Part shown: positions 22,826 to 33,063 of the stretch, one piece after another
Layout: each line of letters begins with the position of its first letter
Numbering within the stretch: the stretch's first letter is position 1
Source of the DNA: Medicago truncatula
Lineage: Eukaryota; Streptophyta; Magnoliopsida; Fabales; Fabaceae
Direction of reading: 5' to 3'
DNA length: 64,000 nucleotides
Assembly (NCBI RefSeq): GCF_003473485.1
Contig: NC_053047.1
Span: 1,751,001-1,815,000 of the forward strand
Position numbers and translations under genes: made by a program
The notes under the pieces: generated by a model
Database searches by the model: none
What the model was told of the DNA's origin: nothing
Seen by the model: only the letters and a program-made list of their open reading frames with translations

Positions 22826-23680
22826 TAGTTAGGAAGACCTAGCTTATTTCTAACAAATTCAGCTCCAATACAATCCGGGACATTAAGGAACCACACATGT
22901 GAAGAGAGAGCTAAACCCAAGTTAGCTAAACCATCTGCACAAGTGTTCCCTTCCCTAAAAATACGACTAACAATAAAAGCATGTTGTTAGTAGCCTCCAT
23001 GCAGTTGTACAATCTATTTCTAATGATCCAAGGAACCATAGAAGCATCCTTGCAAGCCAGAAGCACTAATTTGGAATCAGTTTCGAGCCATAGGTTCATC
23101 CAATGATTAGCAACAGCTAGTTCAATAGCAACAATGACAGCAAAAATTTCAGCAAAGAAAGCAGAAGTGCAATTTGGGATATCTTGAGCAAAACAGCCAA
23201 TGCAAGCTCCCATAGCGTCTCTAACTATGCCTCCACAAGCAGCTTTAGCTGAATTTTTTATGTAGGCTCCATCAGTGTTAATCTTGAGCCAATTGAAGAG
23301 AGGAGGGATCCATAAAACTTCAATGATGAGAGGAGCCTTTGGAGGGTGGATGTTAATGTTCAAAGCTTTAAGGATTGCAAAATTCGGTCATGTTGACTGA
23401 AGAACAAAGTTTAGTAGTGTTCCCTGTCATGGAAACATTAGCAATTATAGTGATGATGGCTGATTTCTAGTGAGTTTTTTTTATCTTGGAATCTAATCAA
23501 GTTTCTAGCCCACCAAATAATATTGATCACACAAGCCTTGATGGCTAACCTGCATTGTGGGGTGTAAGAACTACCAATCTTCCATAAATCTTCAAGAGAA
23601 GAGAAATTAAAATTGGTGTTAAGAATGTTAACCAGCCAAGACCACAAATGTCTAGCAAAGGGACATTGGAGAAATATTTA
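22826..23680 (-). pseudogene. LINE 3'-end relic: zf-RVT region plus RNase H domain
   Basis: On the minus strand, 23647-23438 gives a zf-RVT-like stretch (LEDLWKIGSSYTPQCRLAIK, IIWWARNLIRFQDK). Then 23363-22966 gives RNase H sequence: WLKINTDGAYIKNS, GGIVRDAMGACIGCF, FFAEIFAVIVAIELA, LWLETDSKLV. After a frameshift near 22965 the C-terminal block follows (SRIFREGNTCADGLANLG) to a stop near 22826. The order matches the 3' end of plant LINE ORF2. The frameshifts show it is inactive. Confidence 0.8.
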
Positions 23681-23997
23681 TTGATATTAAGATCCAGATG
23701 CGAACAAATTACAAAAGGGAAAAAAGGTAAATGGAGGAGGATGAAGAATATATACTTTTTATTTTGAGATTGTAAATGTTTTTTAGTGATCAATTTTTTT
23801 TTTAAAAAAAAAAAGCTAAAATGGAATTTATTAAGATAACAATGAATCTTAACCAGCACAAGGAATACTAGGCTCGGAGTCTTACATTAGCAACAAACAA
23901 AGGATGATGGGAAGCCCCAATGTAAAACTCATACATCCCTGAAAATAAAGAAAAATCCAAAAACCTATTGGAAACGCCTCCTAACAAATATACCATA

Positions 23998-24250
23998 ATT
24001 TTTTTTTTTTGGGTTAAATATGTTTTTAGTCCTTACATTCTACACCACTTTAAAAAATAATTTCTACATTTCATTAAATGTTTTTAAAATCCTCACATTT
24101 TATCTCCGTTATCAAAATTAATTCTCTAACGGAATGTTGATGTGGTGGTTAATGGGTCTCAATTATTTTAAGGTTAAATATGTTTTTTTTCCCTACATTT
24201 TATATGACTTTAAAAAATAGTCCTCACATTTTACATAACTTATATTTCCA
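23998..24250. repeat. Two direct half-copies of a MITE-like repeat
   Basis: GGTTAAATATGTTTTT[A/T]...CCTACATTTTA...ACTTTAAAAAATA occurs at about 24013-24075 and again at about 24172-24225. The 'gtccttaca/tttta' phrasing resembles the palindromic MITEs at 44614-45007. No inverted partner remains. Confidence 0.35.
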
Positions 24251-25090
24251 ATTACAAGTTAACAAGATCTTATTTTAATCAATTCATGTATCTTTTTCTC
24301 TTATAAAAAATACAATAAAATCATCAAACCTCAATATCACCCAAACATTTTATGTGGATTTGTGAGTGTTAAAAAACTTTTTTTTTTATCTTATCTTATC
24401 TTAATAGTATTTCCATGAACAATAGTAACACACGCGCTAGTAGAACGTGAACTTGAAATTTGTGAGCAAAGGTCGTTGACAATTTCCAACAGTGACAGTA
24501 GCATGCACAGTTGTACCCTGACCTGCAGAGCTTTGGGCCCAACCAATAACAAATACTAGCCCATAGTTCCACACCACCCATTATCACCATAGTTATAATC
24601 AAATTCATTTTTTTTTTGGGTACAAAGTTATAATCAAATTCTATTATTATGGTACAGTGATAATCAATTAATCATCATAATTATAATGATATACCTATTT
24701 TAAAAAAAAGTCAATTATACCTATGCTTATTAATGTTGAAATTATAAATAATTCATCCGATCGGATATATTAATTATTCAATAAATTTAAAAGATTATTT
24801 TTTGTTTATAAATGTAACTGAAGGAGTATATATTTGTGTTGGTAACTGTGTACATGTAAAATATTTCATTCATTCCTCCGTCTAAAACAAATATCATTCT
24901 TTATTTCTTTCTCTTTTACCGTATATTTTTTTGGATTTGGATTAAGTGTGTTGGACTTTCCGATCAAAATCAAAAATTAGATTTTGTGTTTTGATTTGAT
25001 TTATTTTTTAAATTTGAAATTCAAGTTTTAAATGTAGACGTCTGATCTTAATCGGATAGAGCATGTATCCCATGCTCACAAACCCAATTC
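24251..25090. other. AT-rich intergenic DNA
   Basis: No gene is supported. Short MITE-end-like words occur (aactgaaggagtata at about 24815; cctccgtctaaaacaaata at about 24875). The minus-strand 70-codon frame at 24396-24608 shows no recognisable domain. Confidence 0.35.
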
Positions 25091-25093
25091 ATA

Positions 25094-25393
25094 TACTTCC
25101 TCCGTCCCTTAATACTTGACCTATTTGGAAAAAAATATTTGTTCAACAATACTTGACCTTCTCAGATTTTTAAGCAGAATTTGACAAATTTACCCCTTAT
25201 AAATACTTTTTGTGATCTCCATGTAAAAGTTTGTAGTGGAACAAAGAAAGTAATCATTACTTAAAAGTGAAGGCTTCAAAATAATAACAAGGGCAATTTA
25301 GTAAAAATATCATTCCCTTTCTTTCATCTTTATACTTTTCTAATCTGTGTAAAATTGTCAAGTAGGTCAAGTATCGAGGACATACGGAATATT
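25094..25393. mobile_element. Stowaway-like MITE, about 300 bp
   Basis: The left end CTTCCTCCGTCCCTTAATACTTGACCTA is inverted at the right end (TAGGTCAAGTATCGAGGACATACGGAA). Secondary inverted words lie inside it. It is flanked by TA on both sides and is non-coding. Confidence 0.65.
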
Positions 25394-26684
25394 ATTTTTC
25401 TAGGGTATAGTGTTGATGAGTTAATGTTCAATTTAAATAATATACATTGAGATTGAAGACATTGTCATTTCATAAATGAGAGTACTGGACTCTTGGATTT
25501 TTTTTCTTTTTTTAAATGAAATTTGTCATTACTCTTATGGAAGTTAGTACTAGCATGCAATCAATAGATTCTAGTAGTACCTAACCAACCAACTCTTCAC
25601 AAGTTAGAGTTAAGCTACAAGAACAAAAGATGCCACCACCTCAATGTACAAGTGCAACCAAAACATTTTTTTTGGGCATTACTTATTATAATTATAATCA
25701 ATAAGGATTCCCTCTCCTCTGAATTGATCCAATTTGCTTATGTGTTGTTTTTATTTTTTATGTATCTTTTCCCCTTTATTAATTGATCAAGTTTGTGTTG
25801 ATTATTTGATCAAGTTCCACTATTAGATCAAGTAAATTATAACTAGACTTATTGATTAAATGATAGGAAAAAAAATTGTGCATCATAAAATTAACCAAAA
25901 ATGTAATTCACTGCACAGAGACGTTCATTTTTGTCATTCAATACCAAATTCTCATTACATAGATTCAATTTTGGTGCTTAAATCCATAATTCCTCAAATA
26001 TTTAGATGCTAAAATGTTAGTAACACATGACTATAGTGTTATTGGATGGTTGATATTGATGGTATATCAAATCATTAATCTAGAAAACTCAACAGCTTGG
26101 TGTTTGATTGCAAGTTAAGTAATCTTAAAAGTGCAAATCATGGCCATTTTCTTTTTGAACACCCCTCCCTAAAGTCAATTTTGAGATTAATTGATTGTAA
26201 TTATGACCAAAATTAAAGAAAATTTGTCTTTTAATTTCAACATGGACAGATGGGAGGATTAAAAAGTGGCCCCATAAAAAGCATCTACAACCAATATTTT
26301 GAATCAAAATTCATAAAAAGATAGATATATTCTTCTATTACACCAACTTTGGTGGACCTCACTATCACTGCCCAACTGTCCAAAAACTAAAAGATATTCA
26401 ACATAAAAAAAGTTTGTATTCACACTCTCCTATAAAGTATGTGGAATGATAATGAAATATCAAACAAAACCAAAAACCTTATAAAGCAAATGCAATTGTC
26501 ACACAACATGATCTAGTAGACAACTAGACATATTGATGGTAAGATAACATTGACATAGAAAGAGACAAGTCTGGCTTTGAAACAGTTTAGGCTCTAAACC
26601 AAATTCAATCAACTACCTTGGATCTCTCCATTGTACTAGGAAGTTGATGTTTGCACCATGTTTATCAAATCCAGATTCTTACTA
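25394..26684. other. AT-rich intergenic DNA, no feature recognised
   Basis: Only short open frames on either strand and no transposon ends that I can pair. Confidence 0.35.
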
Positions 26685-26687
26685 TTG

Positions 26688-26980
26688 TATGTTTGGTTTT
26701 GCCCGGCGCCAAAAATTGATTCTGTAAAATTGATTCCGGATTCCGGATAAAAACGAGTTGAATATAATGTTATTTATGTTTCGAAGGATATATGTATAAG
26801 AGGATTTAACAAGGACTAAAATCAATTGCAGAAGCCAAAAACTGCAAATTCTAGCTCCATGCAGAATCAATTCTACAAGCAAAATCAATTTTCTTTTAAA
26901 TCATCCAAACATGATAAAAACAATTCTACACCTTCTAAAATCACTTTTGATCCTCCAAAATTGTAACCAAACATATGCTA
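26688..26980. mobile_element. Terminal-inverted-repeat element (MITE), about 290 bp
   Basis: The left end is GTATGTTTGGTTT and the right end AACCAAACATATGC, forming imperfect inverted repeats. The interior carries matching AATTGATT[C/T]TG and CAGAATCAATT words. It has no coding capacity. The superfamily is unclear; the flanks offer only a weak TTA/TAA target duplication. Confidence 0.5.
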
Positions 26981-27540
26981 AGAATCGAAAGAACTGTTTT
27001 TTGACTGCGATTCTAATATTATCATGAATTACAAGATACATTACTAATAAAAATATGATATTTTGAAGCAAAAACAAGTGACATAGCAAAATTATAAGCT
27101 AATATAGATCAAAGTTGTAAATCAAATGACAAAAGAAAAGTTCCTAACTATACCAGTTAAGAAAAAAGTGGCTGGTTACACTAAAGTTTAGTTAGTGATT
27201 CATTGTAATGAATAAGGAGGATTCATCATAGTGAATCAAGATTCAACATAAACAAGATTTTCACTGTGTATAACCATATAAGATCAGATTAACATTTACA
27301 ATCACCAAATCCAATTTCATCATACAATGGAGTCAGAAGATCTTTTTGAACAAAGAAAGGAACTGTATTTCATATATTTTCTCTCTAATAATACATCAAA
27401 ATATTATGCCACAATCTCAAAATTAGCAAACCAAATTCTTTTGGAACTCTAATGCAAAGTGAAGCAGCTTCAATCAATGGATTGAAATGAATAATCAAGT
27501 GAATGAAGAAACAAAGTTAATATAGATACCTTTCATTATT

Positions 27541-28695
27541 TCATACACCATGATTCTGCAAATCTTTGTTAAGATAAGATGGCAATGTCATTCCATTATG
27601 AGCTTCTAAAGAACTAGAAGAAAATTTTCCCTTTCTTGGCCATAACCAAATCTTGGAAATAGAAAAACTTTCACCTTTACTAACATTACTAATCTTCTTT
27701 CCTTCCAAATCACTCTCAACACCATTTTCAATTCCTTTGATAATCCTTGTATCATGATGAGTTATACTCTCATGGTTTAAGGCTACCCTTAACTCTGAAT
27801 TTCCAACCACATATTGATAAGATCCCATTGAATAACATCTTCTTGCATCCAAATTACTACTACTTGTTTCCCCTACTTCTTCATTCTCTCGACCGACTTC
27901 CACATTCGTCTTCTTGAATTTCCCGAGTCGAACTGGCAAAACCCCTTTATCTACAACTTCATCAACAACAATTTCTTTTTGTCTAGTACCAAATCTATTC
28001 TCTCCATTACAAGGACAACCATCATCTTCCCTAAGATCATCGAAATCGAATATCGGATTTTCAATAGAAAATCCATTAGTTTGAAGTGTTCCTCTACAAA
28101 GAGGACAAGTAGAGTTTGAAAGTAGCCAAGTATCTATACAACTTATATGAAAAGCATGGCTACACATAGGTAACAATCTTAGCTTGTCTTTCTCAGTAAA
28201 CTCACACAAACAAACAGCACAATCAAAAGGCTCATTCAAACCAACAATCTCCTTGAATTGAAAAACAGGTAGTGCATCAATAAAAGCTTGATCTAAACCA
28301 GAATCATGAAGATGAAAAAGCTGTTGTAGCTGTCTTTGAAGTGCATCAGAAGTTGAAATTTCATTATGATGTTGTCTATTAGAAGAACTTGATGAAGATG
28401 GATGCTTTATGAGAAATCTAACAAGCAAATGAAGTAAACCAGATATGAAAAACAAAACAGCAAGAACCACTATGATGAAAAGAACAGCTGGACTAATCTT
28501 AGTACTAGAAGATGAAGATGGTGCTGTTGTTCCTGATGCTGTTGATGTTGTTGAAGAACTTGATGAAGATTGTGATGATGGTGGTGGAAAATTTATAAAG
28601 TAACCATCTTTTTGATAAATTTGATGATGATTAATCAAAGACATTCTTAAATGGGTATGTTCAAATAACAACTTAGGATACATAGTTTCTGACAT
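27541..28695 (-). CDS. ATL-type RING-H2 E3 ubiquitin ligase (384 aa)
   Basis: A single uninterrupted exon whose ATG is preceded immediately by an in-frame TAG, fixing the start at or inside 28695. A Ser/Thr-rich N-terminus leads to one membrane helix (residues ~68-92, KISPAVLFIIVVLAVLFFIS). It is followed by the GLD motif of ATL proteins (133-135) and a RING-H2 with ligands C159, C162, C178, H180, H183, C186, C197 and C200. W190 (DTWL) occupies the position that contacts the E2. The C-terminal ~180 residues are polar and variable. The GLDQAFIDALPVF and CSHAFH...CIDTWL sequences place it near the ATL46/ATL47/ATL13 subgroup. Such proteins are membrane-anchored E3 ligases that pass ubiquitin from an E2 to substrates; the substrate here is unknown. 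Intronless structure is normal for this family. Confidence 0.92.
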   Translation of the reverse strand: MSETMYPKLLFEHTHLRMSLINHHQIYQKDGYFINFPPPSSQSSSSSSTTSTASGTTAPSSSSSTKISPAVLFIIVVLAVLFFISGLLHLLVRFLIKHPSSSSSSNRQHHNEISTSDALQRQLQQLFHLHDSGLDQAFIDALPVFQFKEIVGLNEPFDCAVCLCEFTEKDKLRLLPMCSHAFHISCIDTWLLSNSTCPLCRGTLQTNGFSIENPIFDFDDLREDDGCPCNGENRFGTRQKEIVVDEVVDKGVLPVRLGKFKKTNVEVGRENEEVGETSSSNLDARRCYSMGSYQYVVGNSELRVALNHESITHHDTRIIKGIENGVESDLEGKKISNVSKGESFSISKIWLWPRKGKFSSSSLEAHNGMTLPSYLNKDLQNHGV

Positions 28696-29320
28696 CTAAA
28701 TCTAGTAACAAATCATAAACACAATATTCTCTTCCAACCAAACAAGATCCTAGTCACATCTTATCTTACAACAATAACAACAACACAAAAAGTACTAACA
28801 AAAAAAAAAAAAAAAAACTAATCTTAAATTTTCAGACCAAAAAAAAAAAACAAAGTACAGTACTATGATGTTTCACTCTCTTACACATCTATTGGCTCAA
28901 AACCCACTTCAAAAAAAAATATAAAAATCAAATTTTTATCTTTTTTCTATAATGGATTTTTGGTAAAATAATACTAAGAACTTAACTCAGCTAAATGGAA
29001 CACTGTTTTTTTTTTGCATGTTTTTGTTGAAGTTTTGAAAGTGAGTTTGAAGTATGAAGGAACAAGAAGTGAAAGAGAAAAGTGAAGAGTGAAACTGTAA
29101 TGTGTTGGAAGTGTGTGATGGATCCAAAAGAAAAGTGGACAAAATTTGTTGGGTTTATGGTAAGAAGGAAAGAATCCAAAAACTGTGAAAGTGGGAAGGA
29201 AGCAGTTCCCAAAGTGAGAGAGGTAAGGGATGACAAAAAGAAACAGAAATAGTTTCAATCTCACTCGCAATAAAGGAGCGTGGATTCTGTGCATGTGTTT
29301 TGTTTTATGCCACATAAATT
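28696..29320 (-). promoter_or_regulatory. 5' leader and promoter flank of the ATL gene
   Basis: Upstream of the ATG (higher coordinates) lie A/T runs and a CT/TC-rich stretch on the gene's strand (about 28990-29260), typical of a long plant 5' UTR. Two overlapping minus-strand frames of 113 and 81 codons sit here. They are Ser/Phe/Leu-rich without domains and are best read as untranslated leader or upstream ORFs. I cannot pinpoint a TATA box. Confidence 0.4.
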
Positions 29321-29445
29321 TATTTTATTTTCAAGAGCCAAAATTAACCATGGAGAGAATTTAACATGAGACTAAATGGTTAACGAACTTTAATCATGGT
29401 AAATTGTTTAGAGATAAGTTAAGATGTTAAAATCTATATTATTTG

Positions 29446-29665
29446 ATTATTATAAGTAAAAATTAATATTTTAGATTTATTCAGTGAATAATGTATGTGG
29501 TCTTTAATATTTTTTTTTGGTTTGAACCTCAAATCTTGCATATATTATGCATCATCCTTACCAATTGAGCTAAGCTCACGTGGATGTGGTTTTTAATATA
29601 AACCATATATATCATTTATTGAATAAATCTAAAATGTTGATTTTTGTTTGTAATAATGACCGGAA
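29446..29665. mobile_element. Palindromic MITE interrupted by a SINE
   Basis: The left part (attattataagtaaaaattaatattttagatttattcagtgaataatgtatgtggt) is the inverse of the right part (accatatatatcatttattgaataaatctaaaatgttgatttttgtttgtaataat). The MITE resembles that at 12884-13029. The loop holds a SINE at 29511-29583. Confidence 0.65.
29495..29599 (-). mobile_element. Au-SINE-like fragment nested in the MITE
   Basis: A 73-bp insert (29511-29583) between near-perfect 16-bp direct repeats ATGTGGT[C/T]TTTAATAT (29495-29510 and 29584-29599). On the minus strand it reads CGTGAGCTTAGCTCAATTGG (A box), GGATGATGCATAATATATGC, GAGGTTCAAACC (B box), then A9. Only the tRNA-related half plus tail is present. 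Confidence 0.75.
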
Positions 29666-30062
29666 TGTGCAAAGGTTTTTTTCTTGAAAAATGTGTATTT
29701 AATATTTTAAAAGTTTCAAAAGTTATATTTTTAATATAAAACTTATTCTTATTCCATTTTAAGCCCTTAACTTGTGTTAAAAGGCACAAATTTGCATGAC
29801 CTAACTGTTTATTAGAATCTGAATTTAAATTTAAATTATCGTAATGCTCGATCAAATTATACTCCTTCTGATATTTTTTGTATGAGTCCAGAATAGTAGA
29901 TGTATTTGATATAATATAAACATAATACATCAAGTTTTGATCGCCTATTTATCTCTTATAAAAAAGATCGAAAAAATATTTATTTTTCTAATAAACTCAG
30001 GATTATAATTGATTCTTTTTACTGAAAATTAGTGGGTTAAAACAAAAACAAAATTAATTTTA

Positions 30063-30140
30063 GGCTAAAATATAGCTTTAATCCCTGCAAATATGCCTCG
30101 TTTTGGGTTTGGTCCCTGTAATATTTTTTTTTTTTTTGTG
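30063..30140. mobile_element. Half copy of the Mutator-like MITE family
   Basis: GGCTAAAATATAGCTTTAATCCCTGCAAATATGCCTCGTTTTGGGTTTGGTCCCTG matches one terminal inverted repeat of the intact element at 44614-45007. No opposite arm follows, only a T run. Confidence 0.6.
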
Positions 30141-31390
30141 AATTTCTTTACAATAAACTATTGAATTCATTTTGTGGTAGTTAACTTGAGTCTATAATAG
30201 ACTATTAACTCACACAAAAATAAATTCAAACTTTGCACTACTCCACCTGAATGTGTGCAAAAAAAAAGTTTTCACCACAAAAATAACCTCAATGAGGTTA
30301 ATAAATGAATGAATAAAAGGTTTACAATTAGGAGTACTTTATTTTTTAACAGCTTACTTAATAGGGGTACTTATTTATCATCTTTTAAGTAGTAGGTTAC
30401 ACGTTATGTCGCTGTAAACCCCGAATTGAGGACTGTGGCATGTCAATTATTGATGCCATCTTTAATTCCTTATTAACTTATTAGTCAAAAAAAGAGGGGG
30501 AAAACAAAAGAAAAAGGGATACATTCTGGTAAGTTTGGTAGAATTAGGAAATATGTAAGTAAGTACTATGGTTTTCTCTAACCCTATGGGTTACTTAAAA
30601 TCAAAATCTTTGTTGGATTTATTGAATACTTCTATTTAGGATGTTACCTACAAGAATAAGTTATTTATATGAATTACTAGTACTTTATATGTACTAAATA
30701 TGTATAAAAAATTACACCTTCATTCAATCATATTTGTTTTACAACTAATTTTTTATTTTTATCATATCTAACTTAAAAGCCTTACAAATTGTGGTTTTTA
30801 TTGAATATATTAAAAATTTACACTAATAAAGCATCAAAAGTACTATGTATTTAGATTGGTGCTTCTTTATCTTAATTCATAGGAATTAGGTTAGTGGAAG
30901 ACTTTTAAACACATCTAGTGTAAATTTTCTTTTTTGGGCCAAACTAGTACTACAAATTTAGATGTTACATTATTGTCATTATTATTAAATAGAAGGAACA
31001 TGCTTAATTAAAGGTTTTGTGCATCATGGTCCACCAAACAGTCTTTTTAAGTCTGTCCTCTAAGTCATTTTACTTGAGCTGGTTTCTTTAAGCAAGATCT
31101 AACCACCATTGAGGTCATTGTCTAAAATATTAAGTTTGTCATTTTAGTATGCTAATTATTTAATTTCTTCTTATTCAATAATTGCAAGATAGTAGCTTTT
31201 TCATTAAATCATGCATAAATATAGTTATTGCTTTTCGCACCATGCATGCGTCTAGTGGAGATATGTAGAAATTAGGTAGGATACACAGGATTGCCTAGAA
31301 AAATTACAATTGTTCCTGTTTCTATTTACTTCTTAATTTAAACATTTAGATGTCCTTAATGATAATTTTTGCATGCTTAAAGAGCACAAA
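30141..31390. other. AT-rich intergenic DNA, no feature recognised
   Basis: No coding signal or paired repeat ends are visible on either strand. Confidence 0.35.
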
Positions 31391-31394
31391 TCAA

Positions 31395-31845
31395 ATTCAT
31401 CTTCAAGTTGCCATAAAAAAAGGCGTTAACATGGGTGATCCATTGACTTTTTTTCTTTTTCTTTCTTCTTTCTTGGTGATGGAAAGTTTAGGGGCGTTGT
31501 GCGTAAAACTTCTTCCTCGGATTTTGAATGCATCTATATGTAGGGATTTGAAAGCAAATTGAGATAGTTTAGCGCCGTCAAAGGTTCAAACTTTTGGTTG
31601 ACAACTTATTCTCAAGAGGTTACCTATCCACGACAATCTAGCGAAAAGAGGTATTTTGAGTGGTAGCTCGGATGTTGATTTGATTGTGTTTGGTGCATGC
31701 CCAGGTTATAGAGAGGTGGAGGATGGTTTATTTTGTTGGTAGCTCGAAGGTGGATTGCTAGTTTCATTTGGTATCATATTTTTCTGTTAGTGGGAACGAG
31801 TGTAATCTTGCCCAGTATTATATTTTTCTATAAAGAGAAGTCTAA
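31395..31845 (+). pseudogene. LINE reverse-transcriptase / zf-RVT relic
   Basis: 31395-31560 encodes KKGVNMGDPLTFFLFLSSFL and VMESLGALCVKL, a decayed form of the plant LINE RT block that reads QGDPLSPFLF in active copies. After a stop, 31563-31740 reads PSKVQTFGWQLILKRLPIHD, AKRGIL and VFGACPGYREVEDGLF, matching the zf-RVT region downstream of RT. The intervening RT is deleted and stops are present. Confidence 0.65.
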
Positions 31846-32523
31846 TGCTTATTTGATACACCACACAACCGTTTGAAAAATTTTAGGGGTATATAATGAC
31901 ATTATTTTTTCTTCAAAATCTTATAGGGCCCATGACTTGGTATATGATATCATTGCCACTTCTTGGAAGTGGTTTATTGTTAGGAAAAAAAGGTGATGCT
32001 AAATCAAAATCTTTGCCATTTTCTTGAAGATGCTAAATCTAAATTATCGTGGCAGTGAAGTTGTCATTTTCACCGTTGTTATACAAGATTTTTTTTTCTA
32101 TTCTACTTGTTTCTCGTATATCTTACGAGATTTTCAATTATTTAATTTGAAAAGCACGAAACACGTTAAAAAATCTTTCATTTTTGAGTTTTAAAATCGA
32201 AAAATTGGGAGTGCGACAATGTGAAAAGATTTTTTTTTATTATATTGATATCATGCCCAATTTTCCATGTAAATGGTAACAAAATAATACTATTAATTTA
32301 CAAAACTTTTAAGATATTTTGTCAACACCATCTTATCAAAATTATAGTATTAAACTAATCACATGACTCAAAATAATATAATAAGAAAGTCTTCTGAGTG
32401 TATCTTAATTTAAGACAACCAGCTTTTAACTTTCATTTTGGTTTTTGATTAAAAAGATGGTCAACTCAAAAACTCATCATCATCATCATTAAGAACATAT
32501 ACCATATATTCTGAATTTCAACA

Positions 32524-32548
32524 AGGTTTGCCATTGTTGTGTAAGGTA
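32524..32548 (+). promoter_or_regulatory. Conserved leader motif upstream of WAT1 copy A
   Basis: AAGGTTTGCCATTGTTGTGTAAG lies about 25-50 bp before the ATG. Counterparts precede copies B (near 38530), C (45172), D (50039) and E (56450), with the core TTTGTGATTGTTGTG. It sits inside a ~100-bp conserved upstream block, so it is probably part of the shared 5' UTR/promoter. Confidence 0.5.
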
Positions 32549-32571
32549 TAGAACTTAAAACACATAGAAAG

Positions 32572-33003
32572 ATGACAAGAAGATGGTCCTTTTACATGGA
32601 TTTTCTACCAATTGTGGTGATTGCAAGCAATGAATTCAGTGACGTGGCTTTAGTCATTTTATACAAAGCAGCCACACTTCAAGGGATGAACAACTATGTT
32701 TTTGTTGCCTATGCTTATGCTGTTGGTACTTCTGTTCTCCTTCCTATCACCTTTTTCAAGAGACGGTAGGTTAGACAAAATCACGGTAAACGAATGAAAT
32801 TTTGGTAAAATTAAAATATCGATATCATCGTAATTTTGTTAAACTCACTTTGATTACAAACATTATATTTCTGTTGACTAATTTCTTCTTTTTTTTTCTT
32901 TACATATATTTTTGCAGATCAAGAGTGGTTCCTCCACTCAGTTTTTCCATATTATGCAAAATTGTGCTTCTTGGGGCGATAGGGTAATGGCAAAATGACA
33001 TTT

Positions 33004-33063
<60 letters not shown>

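Noticed and set aside
28974-29315. Two overlapping minus-strand frames upstream of the ATL gene
   Set aside because: CT-rich leader composition, no domain, and overlapping each other; more likely 5' UTR or promoter.
29616-29933. 105-codon minus-strand frame
   Set aside because: AT-rich, overlaps a MITE end, with no recognisable motif.
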